This document shows, piece by piece, positions 26,301 through 39,371 of a stretch of 64,000 bases of DNA. Made by a program: the position numbers and the translations under genes. The stretch covers positions 2,823,501 through 2,887,500 of the forward strand of contig CM072891.1 in NCBI GenBank assembly GCA_037013685.1. Direction: 5' to 3'. The notes below the pieces were generated by a model that saw only the letters and a list, made by a program, of their open reading frames with translations, was not told where the DNA came from and made no database searches. The number at the start of each line of letters is the position of its first letter. Position 1 is the stretch's first letter. This DNA is from Acridotheres tristis. Taxonomy: Eukaryota; Chordata; Aves; Passeriformes; Sturnidae.

Positions 26301-29139
26301 TATAGATAGTGTTCTTTTGAGTGAACCTTTGGTGGGGCTGCTTTCTTATCCTTCCTTCCCCTCTATTATTTTTTCCTTTCTACTACAGCCTTATATCCCT
26401 GCACCAGATTTCTGTTTCTCTGTCACTCTAAATGGCTTTTCCAATGATGCTGTGACTCTCAGGCACATACGAAGGAAGAAGAGAGAGGAAGAGGGGCTGG
26501 ATTCCAGCTCTAAGGACACAGCCTTTGATGACTGTGGGTAACTGGAGCTCAGGGAGGCTCAGGGGCTTGGTTACACGCAGGAATGATGCTGGGAGTGCAG
26601 ACACTGAGCTGCCATAAGGGCTGAGGGAAATCGGGATGACAGGAGTAGAAAGGAGTTGTGTAAGAAGGAAGGAATGATGCTTGAATAAAGAAGGGAACAT
26701 AGACTGGGTGACTGAAACAACTTAGAAATTGCTAGGGGGTCCAGCCTGCTCACTGTTACTGTTTGCTCCCTGTCTTACAGTCCTCTCCTATCCTCACTAG
26801 AACCACTTCTCTGTTTATAATATATGAAATACTCCCTCAGGAAAAAAAAAAATAGATTAATCTGAAATCCACTTTTTATAATTTATCCGAATTTTAAAAA
26901 ATATTTAAATTTATTTAAATGTAATTGATCTTTCTCTTTGTAACTCAAGAAGTTCCTAAAAGACAATTGTCACTAGCAATATTACAAGAAGTCTTCTAAA
27001 GTCTTGCTAACTGTGTGTGACCCTGTGGCCTTGTCTCAAATGAATCTTTCAGCAACTGCATGTTCACATCCAGCTCTTAGAAGTAAATCTTTTGTGCTAT
27101 ATAAACATATCCAGAAAACTATTCTCATACTTCTCTTTATATTATGTGCTGTTAATTCCAATTTATTGGTGTCCTAAACAATTTATATAATCATTTTGTG
27201 CTTTACTTACTACTGCCATCACAAATGTAGAAGGATTCAAGGAAAGTTGCTAAACAGTAATATTTATGTAGAAGATATTTACAGGTATCACCACATGACG
27301 GAATGCTAGATTCTGAACAACAATTGATCATTTTTCAATACAAAATCCCTATTTTCATTAACAGGATAACTGTATTTTCAGGGCAGAGTAATTCCCCCCT
27401 CTAGTTCCTTGTAACAGAAATATTTGATAAGCATTTTTCTCTGCTTTACTTTGTACATAAACCCCTACTAATAAAAAAAATAGTCATATCCTGAAGAAAA
27501 AATTTAATTCCTCTGTCTGAACCTCCTATTGACAAAATTCTAGAAAGAAGAACATGCAGCTGTTAATAACATTTCACTCCTATTTATATTCAGGTTTTTT
27601 CCAAAACATTTTTAGATGGTGTTCTGGCACACATTATCAATTTTTTTTCTTTCTGATACTGTCATTACTGAATTATGATCTGATAAGCACAGCATAAGAC
27701 TGATGAACATCCTACAGAATTGTCTGATTGCAGGATGTTTTTCTTAAAGATTCCTGAAAACTGTCAGGCAGCCATCACTTCATGGGAGTACATGTAGGCA
27801 ACAATCAGTTTTTTAAGTTATGGCTTGAACAATAAAAAAGTGACTTGGAATAGGTATTAGTGACAGCTCAAAAGTAAGCAACTTCATCAGTGTTTTACAG
27901 GTAGCTAAAAAAAAAAAAGCAAGTTCTGCCTAGTCATCTTAGTAAGTGGAAAAAACAAAGGACTTTTTGATAAAGAGTATCTGGTATGCATAATAACTGC
28001 GGAAAACCTAAAAAACTATATATGGAAAAAGGAGAAGTTTCAAAGAACTGGCAAACACCACCAATCTGTCTTCCAATCTTATATATTGCAAGTCAGAAAG
28101 CAGAGAGTGTTTTTGGTCGTGGTGTGTTACTAATTGGTCACAGAACAAAAATTTTATTTAAATATATATTTAATATATATTAAAAAAATAATTCCGATTC
28201 AATACTGGATCTGAATCTGGTCTTGGACACACTATAAACACTATTTAAGAGTGGTCTTAGTTAGTAAATCAAGTTGAGCTGCATAAACATGTAAGCGAAG
28301 TCTGTATCTTTACTCAGAAAGACACTTGGCAAGTACAGACACTGGAGACAAGGAAAGTTTCAGGTGCCTTTTTCCTTCTTCTATGAAAATATTAACATAT
28401 TCCATGCTTCCAAGCCCTCAGAAAACATAATAATTAGGCTATATTAAATGATACAGAATTTATGCATTTGGTTTTAATACATTTGGGGAGAAGTTATGTT
28501 TTATTTAAAACATTTGTGGCCACTACCTTTTAATGCTGTCTGGGTGTTCCATGGCTATTTTAAGAAAAGGGGCACACACAAATCAGGAATTACTATGTCA
28601 TCATTATAAATCACTGTGCAAATTATTATGCTGTTAATCAAGGGTTAACCAACAGACAGGCATGTCCAGATGTGGTCTTGGAAGTCCAGCTGATTATAAA
28701 GCAATAATGAGCAGTAAATTGCTAAACTAAGTTATCACACAATATTTTTTGTAAGCAAATGGGGAAAAAATCTTCAACAGAACACCTGACAAAAAGTTGA
28801 AGTAAAACACCCATTTTCTCATTATGAAAAAATATACGGACAGAAGTAATTCAAACGAAGTATTGTTCACATTTTTCTTAGTGAAACTGACTGTTTTTAA
28901 GAGTTCTTTAATGCAATGCTTTGGGGAATTAAGACAAAGTTAGTGGTGAATATAACTTTCTATTAAGCAGTTTTCTTTCTCAGTTGTGCACAACCACTTA
29001 TGAGCCAGAACACAACAGCTCAATCAAACCTTTACTTGAACCCCTCTGAAATGCTCTGCGAAAATTCTGACATTACTGCAAGACTTAGAGAGGGAAAAAA
29101 AAGACAATCGAGAAAGAAGAAAACGGGTAAGGCAGCTAC

Positions 29140-29382
29140 CTTTTTGCATTCTCTCAACTTCTTCCGCCATATGGAGCGAGCAACAGGGATGCTCTTGCTG
29201 TCAGTCACGTAGCAGCTGGCTGTGATGACGTGGTGGAGAGCAGTCCTCTGGCTCATGGCCTCAAGAACTCGCCCAACGTGCCGGAGGGAAAGGCTGGCCT
29301 CGGAGCGCACGCCGCCGCCGCCGAGCCGCATGCTGCAGGGCACCAGGGCAATCTGCCCCGCACAGTAGAGAACATCTCCAAC
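29140..29382 (-). CDS. DPH6: DPH6 (long form) exon: core of RidA/YjgF-like domain
   Basis: Internal exon on the minus strand, 243 bases (81 codons), phase 0 at both ends. The acceptor is ATGTGACTCTCTCCCAG before GTTGGAGATG and the donor is TGCAAAAAG|GTAGCT. Residues 1-20 are VGDVLYCAGQIALVPCSMRL, the standard RidA opening (GD-hhhh-x-GQI-x-LxP). Residues 29-43 (ASLSLRHVGRVLEAM) are the first helix, and HVITASCYVTDSKSIP is the strand before the second helix (compare VVKTTVYLKDMNDF in RidA). In long DPH6 proteins this domain follows a 'GPYSQ' linker. That linker would sit at the end of the preceding exon, which I could not find in the window. The exon is much richer in GC and CpG than the surrounding intron. 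Whether the RidA module here is catalytic (imine deaminase) or structural cannot be told. Confidence 0.82.
29311..29322 (-). repeat. Coding (GCC)4 run giving a Gly tract
   Basis: Four GCC units on the plus strand, read on the minus strand as four glycines just after CSMRL, in the loop between the first strands and the first helix of the RidA-like domain. Loops of this kind tolerate length changes, so the tract is probably neutral and may vary in length. Confidence 0.8.
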
Positions 29383-30712
29383 CTGGGAGAGAGTCACATC
29401 AAGTGCATAAGACTCTGGGAGTTTGCAGGAGACAAGGGAAGCATCTTTCTCTCTTCCGGCTAGTTTCTTTCAATAGTAGTGTTCTTTGCCATCATTTGTT
29501 ACACATAGAGAGAAAATGTGCCAGTCTAAAGATAATGCATGGATGTATGTGTCAGCTCAAAGCAATAATCTGATGTGGACTGTTACAGCTGCTTGATCAC
29601 ACTGATGCCCCAACATGGTCAAATATGTTCTTTTTTTTTTTCTTTTCATTTGAGTGATGATGCACATTATCAATGTTCAATGCTACTTTTAAAATCTTCT
29701 ATGTCTTAAGCTTTGTTTTACAGAAAACCATATAAGAAAGTATCAGTACATATGTGTAACGTTTTAGCAAACTAATTTAGAAATACTGTAAAAATATATT
29801 AGCAGAACACCTAAATGACTGTGTATGAACAAAAGTGGTGATATTCTACCAGAAGGTAAAAGCATATTGCAGATTGAAAATAAAATGCTGAAGAATGCGA
29901 CTTGAACAAAGAGATGGGTCACGTTTTGAAAATGGACTTTAATGTGTGGCCAGATTTACTACTGCAATGCAGTTACTTTGAGCTTATTTTCCAAAATCTT
30001 CCCGGCAACACTCTGAAGACCTACTTTTTTTAACAGCAGCCAGCAAAGGAAACATTTATTCTTATTATTCAGACATCTCAAAGATTTTTTTTTATAAAAT
30101 CTCAATGTAAATATCAAAACTTTTCATCGGCTTATGCTGCACTTCTCTAGAACGTCTGTGCATTTCCTAATCAGTGAAACAGTAAATTTTATTCACTATC
30201 AAAAGAAAACTAAGTATAGAAGTGGGAAGTAAGGTGGGCGTAAACAGCTTTGAAGTCAGCACAGGAAGAATTTTGCTAGGAGTAAAGACAGAGAAAATGG
30301 ACTGTGCAAGGAATCTTTCATAAGAATTTTGCAGAACTTACTGTATAAACTGTAAAAATTCCTCAGAATTAAGAATAATTAAAAAAGAAATCTGTGTCCT
30401 AGAAGACATGGCAATCAAACCATGTGACAGACCCATATGCAACTCCAAATCTGTCCTCATAACTGTCTGTGTCTCACAAAAGACTCACACATGTAACTAT
30501 TGGAAGAGTATCTTATACAATTTGGCATACAAGTTCTATGATTAGCAGCTGAAGAGGGGGAGGAGGCAGAGACGAAACAATATATCAACTGACACACATC
30601 AACTATTTAAATGGTTTAAAATACCTGAAATATTGTTTGATAATGCTATATATAATCCTGAATTTGGAAAAAAATATATAAAAGCAATATTTTGATTTAT
30701 AGGAACAAATGG

Positions 30713-30747
30713 TCTTTCTTTCTTTCTTTCTTTTTTTTTTTTTTTTT
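30713..30747. repeat. (CTTT)n / poly-T tract
   Basis: Four CTTT units run into about 17 T residues. On the minus strand this is an A-rich tract of GAAA units. Confidence 0.9.
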
Positions 30748-31864
30748 ACAGCGCTATTTAAAAATATGTGCCACTGAACAAGGGAGTCCAGCCAGCTACC
30801 AAGTGGCATACTGACAAGATGAGAAACAAATTCAGAAAGATATGATTCAGAGGGGCACAGGTTTGTTTTTAATGCAAACTATTCATTTTCACCTCTGTAA
30901 AGTGAAATCCATGCATTAGTCAAAAACTCCAATGTAGGTAGTTTATACTTCTACAGAAAAAAACCCCACACTGATGGTATTTCTTCCCTTTTTCCCCTGT
31001 TGAGCTGCTGGTTTTCCATGCATCACCCATGTTAATTATTAGGTAGACAGAAGAGCTGTTCAACCAGTTCACTTCCCCTATTCTTGAACAGATTGTTTGA
31101 GACATAATATGAATACTAATTAACGATAAAATATCTGTCAGTGTTTTGAAATACAGACCAAGATAGCACTTTCTTAAAGTATCCTGGACAGTTCTGATAC
31201 AATTAGCCCCACTGGTCATAAGCAAGGTCATAAAAAAATCTCAGAAGGATTTGAGCAAAATTGGCACCACTTTTGGCAAAGATTCAGTGGGAATTTTGCA
31301 GAGTTTTTTAAAAACCAATTGAAAAAATCCCTCTGTTCCTAACATACTTGTTTGTATCTTAAGCCTGCAATTAATAGGAAAACAATGTTCCCAACAAGCC
31401 ACCATGTTATGGAAGGGTGGATTCAAGGGGAAAAGAGGGGAAAAGGATAAAAGAATGGCCACAGATTTGCAGCAACTGTATTGCAGGGGGACATAATTTA
31501 GAATAAGGGAAGGAGGAGGGGCATCTCTCTTCTCTTTCCCAGTGACTCAGTCATGAAAAGCAAGCATAAATAATCAGCAAGGACAAAGCAGCAAACCAGT
31601 ACAAACACTGTTTTAGCAGATTTCAAGACGTTGTCTCTGGAATGTTTGAAGCATTATAGCAGAAATTGTTAGCAGAGTAAAAGGCATTTAAAACAGGGAA
31701 GTCATCATAGTATCTTGTTCACAGTACTGAAATCTTACAAGAGGAGCTGTCACAATGTATGGTGTCAGTACTTGTGTTGTGAAAGTGTTCTGCAAAACCC
31801 TGCTAGAACCTTGCAACAGTTTATCTTTTTGGAGCATTCAGGAGGATAACAGAAGATCTTTCAG

Positions 31865-31990
31865 GGTATAGATTCACAGCGTACCCAGCCTGGCGGACTT
31901 GCGTTATACAGGAAACTCAGCGTAGAAACAGAACTACAATATAAAGGACCTATATTGATCCTTAGAGGATGTCTCACTGGTGATTCAATT
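31865..31990. promoter_or_regulatory. CpG-enriched island, candidate conserved element
   Basis: Four CpGs within about 50 bases (CAGCGTACCC, TGGCGGACTTGCG, CTCAGCGTAG) in a CpG-poor intron, with mixed-complexity sequence and no repeat resemblance. Such pockets often mark conserved non-coding sequence. There is no direct evidence of function. Confidence 0.25.
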
Positions 31991-33009
31991 TTCACATATT
32001 TCCAGTGCTAAAATTTAAGTAAAGACTTGAAGCAAAGACAACCCTGAAAACTCAAGCTTCATACTACTGAGATGCTCACTTGTACAAAATTATTTCCAAT
32101 ATTGCTTCACGGCAGTAAGCAGGTTATGTGATTCAACATTTCTTCCCTTTTTATTTTCATTTGTATCATTGCCAGTTAAATGAAAGGTGAGCCTTTATAA
32201 ATCTACGTAATACCTTAGCAGCTGTTTTGCTCAGTCAGCACAACTGTAAATAATCAGGGGAATTCAGTGGACAATCAGAACCTCAGAGGATGCAATGCAT
32301 GCTCTCACAGATAGCAAATGAAGAGATTATTTGAGAATTATTATTTCTCACAGTGTAGTTGTCTTGCAGGGATAAGTATAATTCAGACCTAGGGCACAGC
32401 TTTTACCAATGGAAAGCTGTATTGTAGCTTTTTTTTTTCCCCCCCTAAGGTGCTTTCACTTTATTAGGAAAACAGAATGAAAGCATCTACGGTATAATGG
32501 AAAGGAACAGTCAGAAGAACTGACTCGGTGCCACTTGGAACTGGTCTATCCCATGAAATAGTTTCTAACAGTATTCAAAGTTACCACAAGGACACAACAT
32601 ATTTCCCATAGATATATATGTATCAGGGAAAGAAACAATGAGAAAACCAGACTTAATTGCCTGAGGTCTAATTTAAGCCACTAATTAGAAATGAAAAGTG
32701 GCAATTATTGCTGCCTAGAAAGAAACAGAAGCAATAGGATACCTATAGATATGCACTGAATTGTTTTTTATTAAAGGCCAAGAGCAACTATGGAAAGTTT
32801 ATGAAACTGTTCTTCTGGTATTATTAAAACTTGCTAGTGATTAACTGACAATATAAAACTTGCTGGAAACTTCTAACAGAGGGATCTCAAGCCTTCACCC
32901 ACAGATACTTTGGAAAATGCTAATAGTTGCACCACAAATGCATGTTTCTTGGAAGGAAGGAGTCAATATGCAATCAGCCAAATCTTTGTTATGAATGCAG
33001 TTTGGTGTC

Positions 33010-33285
33010 TGAGTGACTGCTGCCCTTTAACAGGTCAGGGTGCACAAAAGGTTCAGTGACCCCCTGACCTAACACTGACACAACCCCCCATTAGGCTCAG
33101 TCAATGTAAATAAGCAGAACTGACAACACACTAATAGGCTGCCTCTGGTCAGCCACGGGTACCTCTGACCTTAATGAAGACCTAAATCAATTAATACTCC
33201 AGGCAATAAAGACCTCTGGCTGATTAAGTTAGATAGAAATAATCTTTTCTAACGGGATTAAAGCTGCAAGGTGGTGAACTTTTTA
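33010..33285. promoter_or_regulatory. Candidate enhancer with clustered nuclear-receptor half sites
   Basis: AGGTCA lies at 33032-33037, TGACCC at 33057-33062, TGACCT at 33065-33070 and TGACCT at 33166-33171, four hexamers of the nuclear-receptor half-site type in 140 bases. They are followed by homeodomain-like AT cores (AATCAATTAATAC near 33185, CTGATTAAG near 33220, GGGATTAAAGCTG near 33254). The sequence is of higher complexity than its flanks and resembles no repeat. The motif readings are direct; enhancer activity is inference. Confidence 0.35.
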
Positions 33286-35994
33286 TTCAATATATGATAA
33301 TCCTTTCTTCCTAGGGCCCTCTTGTTTTAGATAATGATGGCAAAATTGCTTTTTGCAATGTGACATCTTTTATTCAACTGACTAGTAGGAATAAACTTTT
33401 TAAAGGCATTGTTTAGACAACAGTAATTGAAAAGCTTGAAGTTCACACTATGAAAACAAATTGTATCTGACTAACATGATTCTAATACATCCAGTCTTCA
33501 ACAGAATTCACATTTTTCTTGAACTGTTACAAATTTATAGTCTGAAAATTCCAGGAATGAGTTCATAACACATAGTTGAGTTTGATACAGGCTTTCTTCA
33601 GAGAAAAAATGTGCAGTTACCAGTAGCTAAAGACTGAAGGATATATTCCTAGATAATAATATAGCAATAATAAATTTTATTGCTACCTTTGACTAAAAAT
33701 GTTTCAATTTCTAAGACTCCACATATAGCTTAGTCAAATGTTTGCACATCATTCTCAAAACTGCAGAACTTCCCTTTGGTTATTTTTTTTTCCCTAATTA
33801 GGTCAAAAAACCTCAATAACAATTAAACAATAGCATCTTATGGCTATTTATTGAACTAGTTGTAATACTCCCACAGTTTTAAAGATTTTATAATTCAGTT
33901 TTCAGATGCTGAGTCCATTTTGCTAGTTCTCATTTTGTGATAGATGTTTCAATATGTATTTGATCACCTAAGCTACAAGACTACAAAACACTCATCATTT
34001 TGCATTGCTCTTCACTATTAAAACTTATTTTATCAATGTCTGCTTTAATTTTTTCTCTTTGAATTTATATATTTGGGGGTTGAAAATTCATAGAAGTTTT
34101 TTTTAACAAGAAGTGAAAAAGTACTGCAATTTCATAAACGCTAAACCTAGGTTGTATTATCTTTTTCTCTGCAGTTTAGAAAAATTAAGATACATCATCC
34201 CACAAAGTCGTATTTGACATTTAACACGGTGTCATAATGCCATCAACACACCCAAAACTTTTGTGCATTTCCTAAGTTAAATGATTCCAAGGAGAAGTAT
34301 CATGTCACACAGTATACAAACACTGAGCAGAACAAAACCTGCCAGTTCTTTAAACTCAAGAGTGCATCTGAAGAAGCCACAATACTGTTATGAATACTAA
34401 GCCAACATAATGCATATCTCCTAGTCATAGTCTCTACTTCCCAATTGTAAACACCTTTGCAATCCTCTAAAAATCAAATATCTCAAAATAAGCCTTTTGA
34501 CAGTGCTGGGTTTGCAGCAGGCAATCTCATCTAATACATTCCTGAAGGTCTGTAGTACCTTGACATTTAATGAATTGCTCAATGTACACACGTGAGAGGG
34601 ATGATCAGGTCAAAAACTTAAGAGAAGGTAAGATCAAAGTCTTGGCTTGAAACTAATCTTTAAAAAACTGTTCTATCACAGAAAACTGTAATAGTTGCAT
34701 ACATATTTCTGGCAATACATTGGTTATTTTTAAATCTTGATCAATGTCAAATCAATTTTATTCTGTATTCTGCTCTACAACTGACAGAAATAAAATCCCC
34801 ACACTTCTGATTTCCAGAAGACAAAGATTCAAAAACTGAGATTTTCACAAAGAAAACCCACCTCAAAAACTGTCATTCGTATTCCAAGGGAGAATTAGAC
34901 ATAAGTCAAAATTAAATGCAGCTTTTAAAGTCAGAACCTGTAGTTATAAACATCTAGAAAGATTCCAATAAAGTGGGTGTAAAAGGCTTGCCATCTAATA
35001 CATACAGGTGGACATGACAGCTAGTCTGAAATCTTCTCCACAATTCTTCTTTTAGTCAACTTGGAATCTTCAATAGAGAGAGGAAATTAACAAAATTGAG
35101 GTAAAAATATTCTTTACTTAATCTGCATATTTTGACCCATGTGCTGTACTAGTGCCCAGGGTACATACAGTTCCTTCATGGAAAACTACAGTAGACAGCT
35201 CAAAGACTTAATTGCCATAAAGGATAAACTGTTCTCCACATTCTGCAGGGTGCTTTCTCCTATATAAAAAGAGCAGTCTCCCTATTTTGAAATGAGCAAG
35301 CTAACAAGAGTATTAATCTTTGATGCATTTCATCCTTAGGACAGTGGAATTCTAGTCTTCATGACTATTAATCTGCCACCTTTTACAAAGCCTACCATTC
35401 CTCCCAAGCTTTTGAAAAAAATCACAAGTTCTCACACAACCACATTAGCAAATCTGCCAACTGTGAAAAATTGCAGAACACTTAGATTTATGAACATACC
35501 TTATCTAAAAGATGGAGTAAAACCTCCAAACTGATTAACACTTCCTCATTTATTATTCATGTCACTTCAAATAAAGATGCCAAACAAAACAAATTTTTTG
35601 AAAAATGTACTCAGATGAGTCTATTACTAACAATTGAGGTTGGGATTGGGAATGAGACACTTAAATTGGCATACACTAGAAAAACGAAAGGCCTTGTCAG
35701 GGTCCAGAAAAACAAGGTAGAAAAGACTAATACCCAACACTATAAAGTGAGAGAAAAGACTCAGTGTGGACATGAACTCTCAAGCAATGGATAGCACATT
35801 TTTAGAAAATGCATATTATGTCCAGGTGATTGTATTTTTTAGTGAATTATATATGCAGAGATAAGGGAAGATAATGCTTATAATTCATATGGATTCTTAA
35901 AATATCTGATAAGGCATATCTGGAAATTATTTTTTAACTCTCCTAATTATAAATGCTGTTAACTAGCTGATAGTCTGTAAGGAGAGAGTAATGA

Positions 35995-36320
35995 AAATGC
36001 CAATGTAACTGAAGTGGGGTGCCGTAGGGATTGGTATTAGGCTTGATTTTGTTTAACATCTTCATTAAGTCAGTGAAAGAAGGGATTAACAGCATGATAA
36101 TGAAACCCACAGAGGATACTAAATTGGAATGTGCACCAGTAGAAATAATAAAAATGGACACGGGTTTGAAATAAAGGCAGCAAATAAGAAAACGAGACAG
36201 CTTAGGAAAAACGAAAATTCATGCCAGAACATATGGCAAAAATATTTTGAAATACAAATATTCAGAGCAAGGGAGAACACTTGACTGAAGAACTGCTGAA
36301 CAGTTTATATTAAAACATAA
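35995..36320 (+). mobile_element. Old CR1 fragment covering part of the reverse transcriptase
   Basis: AAGTGGGGTGCCGTAGGGAT, then TTGGTATTAGGCTTGATTTT and GTTTAACATCTTCATTAA (36011-36068), correspond to the CR1 RT block usually reading 'GGGTGCCCGAGGG…GTATTAGG…TTTTGTTTAACATCTTCATTAA', which encodes the region G-x-PQGS-x-LGP-x-LFNIF-x-N. The following ACCCACAGAGGATACTAAAT resembles the 'GCCGATGATACGAAACTGGG' (ADDT) block. Strongly mutated, no open frame. It lies 5' of the part of CR1 present in the other copies, so it is a separate insertion. Confidence 0.65.
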
Positions 36321-39300
36321 CTGCTCTTTACAGGAAGCACATTCAGTATAGGACAAAGAAGTTGCAGTCTCTGTTCCCATGACATTGGTCTAATCAAAGA
36401 GTAAAATTTGTTATATTCCCCAAACTGGTATCATAACCTTTACAAAAAGTATGACATGATTTCCATATTTCAAAAGGAAGACTATAAAAGTTCAGGTGAT
36501 ATCAAAGCTTCAGATGATTCTTCAAGGCCAACTCTTTTTTCCAAGAGTGTTTAGATTTCTTCATTAACACTGTTTATCAGTTTATAGCTCAGCATGGTAG
36601 CATTCAAATTATGATATGCATCTCAATCTGCCAGGGTAAAGATGTAAAAATTATCCTCCCCCCCTCCATTTTTACCCTCCTTTTTTAGGTGGAAAATTTC
36701 TATAACTTACATGAGATTACCTAAGCATTTATTTGGGGTTCCCACACAGTTCACTTGTGGTTTTACTATTTAATCCTAAATTTGTTTTCACAGCAAAAGC
36801 TTTATAAAATATCACCAGAGAAAGATACAGCTGGCATATTCACAAGACAATCCTCCCTCCTCGATTTCTACATTTTTCTCTTCTCTACAGTTTTTCTACA
36901 GTTCTAGGGAACTGGATAGCACCTAAGAGAGAGAGGTTATAGGGTAACTGTATCCATACACACACTATCTAAAGGAAGATAAAGACAAAAGATTAAGTGA
37001 TGTGATTTCCTTAGCTACCTATATATGTTTATATTACAGACTTTGTCTCTTCTACTTTTATCCTTAAACATACAATCTACTTAGAAAGGGATCTCATGAT
37101 CTCCTTCCCACATTAACTGAAACTTCTATTGACAATTTCCACTTACAGTAAACTAATCACCAGTTCAACTATCACTGCACTGATAAAGTAGTCCAAGAAA
37201 GCACAGTAGAAATTTCTAGATTTAAATTTCTATTAACAATAAAGATGCTACTGCTTAAAGCTGCATCACTGCTGTGGAATTCAGCATCCAAGGGGAATCA
37301 AGGCTCCAGTCACAAAATCCTATAAAGAGTGAGTTGTTTTTTTTCTTTCCTACCTGTCTACAATCCTTATTCATGCCAACTGTCAAATAGTTTAATGTGA
37401 TTATAAACAGAAGAGGGACAGATAGGCAGAGAAAATACTCTGTACTGAAAAGTGAAAGCTGTTCATCACACGACAGTAATTCACAGTGTATGAAACACAT
37501 TAACACCGTGACATTCTATTCTTACAGAAAAGATTTTGTTCCCAGCCTTCACTTGGCTTAATATTCTTACTTGAAATGTGCTGTTCATGATTGTCACTGG
37601 CTACTTTAAGAGGGTTTGGATAACTGGGAGATGAGAAAGAAGCAGCTGCATAAACCCAAGAATCAGATAACTGAAAACAAGTTAACTGCAACTACAGTAA
37701 GCTAAAAGTAATAGTTCTCATTCCAGCCACAGAGTGTGGTTTGGATTTTTTTCTTTTTTTGCTTTTACCCATCCTCTATGTATACTTACTCTCACATGGA
37801 TTTTACTTAAATCTGTGGCTACCTAAGCAATAACCAACACTAAAACAGTTTAATGTACGACAAAGATTATTTAGTGCAGAATACCTATAACCACCATTTC
37901 CCAGTGGAAATGAAAGGAGACTTGTTCATGCAGCTAGATGTACCTGTACACTATACACAATAATGCACATAAAATATAACCTACATGACATACAGTATTT
38001 ATCACAATCCTCTGCTTATTTATTCATATTTCAGTGATAATACTTCCTTAAATAGCAAATATCTTTCTCTAGGGATACATCTTCCAATGCAAATTTGCAA
38101 GTCAAGTTCTGATTATACTTACAGAAACTGAAACTTTCAACAAAGATGTTGTAAGTATATACATATATACTTAATATTCTTGGCACAACTAATGTCATAT
38201 TACCTTTTCTGCATCTTCAATTAAATCAAGCTTGACAAAGAAATCAGTTTAGATGTTAGGGACTCCTTGGTATCAACTGCAAAATCCTGCTAAATCCAGC
38301 AGTACAGCAAGAGTCTATAGCTAAAATTCTGTGTTCTGAACAGTAAGATATGGCCTGATCTATAAATTTAAAGAATTTTAATTTCACAGTGATGATGTAT
38401 TATACATTCTCATGTAATCTGAATTACAGTGTTTATGAATTGCAATCTAAGAAACAAAACGCAAGAGGAAATTAATGCCTTTGTTAAATGCATGCTATTA
38501 ATTATTCTAAAACCTGAAGATTCCTACCAAAACAAAATAAAATTAATGGAAATTAGTGAAACACAACAACAACCTCAGAAATACACTAAATATGCTCATC
38601 CACACACATTTTCACAACATTTATTTATTGTATGCTTAAATACTGACCTTTTATCGGAATTGCAGTGTGGACAACATCCTTATATAAAGCAACATTAAAT
38701 TCCTAACTATGCAATGAGACAGAATTTACCATGGAGCTTTCAGTGGGCAGATATTCACTTACATTGGCAGCACTTCAACAAAAGAACTTACCTATTGATA
38801 AAGTGGTAACTTGAATTTAAAAATTAAATTTTTGTAAAAAGAAACTTATTTTAATTCTGTTTCATAATTAGATTTTAAGCTGTACTATAATTATATTCTG
38901 TATGGCAATACCTATTCATCTGGGTATGGAGTTACTATCTCGCATTATATGTTTTCTAATTTTTTTTGGTAGTTTTTGGTTTTGTGTATGTTCAATTTGT
39001 TCCTTTAGCATTCATTTTCATGGAATTTTCTAAGTGGTCTAAAAGGATGAAAGTTGAGAACTGGAAATTGCACTATATTGACAATATATTAGCAAGTAAA
39101 AAATTACTAATAAAATACATATCTCTTTTTGGGCCATTCAAGCTGCAACCATGTTTCTACCCATCTTACATCACTAAGTGATGTCAAGAACCAGTGCCTG
39201 CAAATTTACTATGTACTTAGCCCTTATTATTAATAAGAGTAGTTATTTTGCTAGCAAAATCTAATTGCAGAGTCAAGCTCTCTGATATAGAAAAATGGGT

Positions 39301-39371
39301 AGAAAGCCAAATGTTGAAACTAAAAGGGGCTAAATAAGAGGAAAGGAGGGGCAGACTGCAGCAAAGAATAA

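Larger units (their letters stand above)
8568..29139 (-). other. Intron of the DPH6-like gene, 20.6 kb
   Basis: Sequence between the two recognised coding exons. Both flanking splice sites are phase 0, and the RidA fold reads continuously across the junction (…WRKKLRECKK joined to VEDSEMYHDE…), so a direct splice is plausible, though a small missed exon cannot be excluded. Apart from the repeats listed separately, I see no gene in it. Poly-A or poly-T runs lie near 9987-10000, 24206-24220, 25748-25763 and 27907-27918. A somewhat GC-richer stretch at 21340-21670 and another at 26310-26660 have overlapping frames in several registers, none recognisable. 12500-12600 is very AT-rich with small palindromes. 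Confidence 0.7.
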
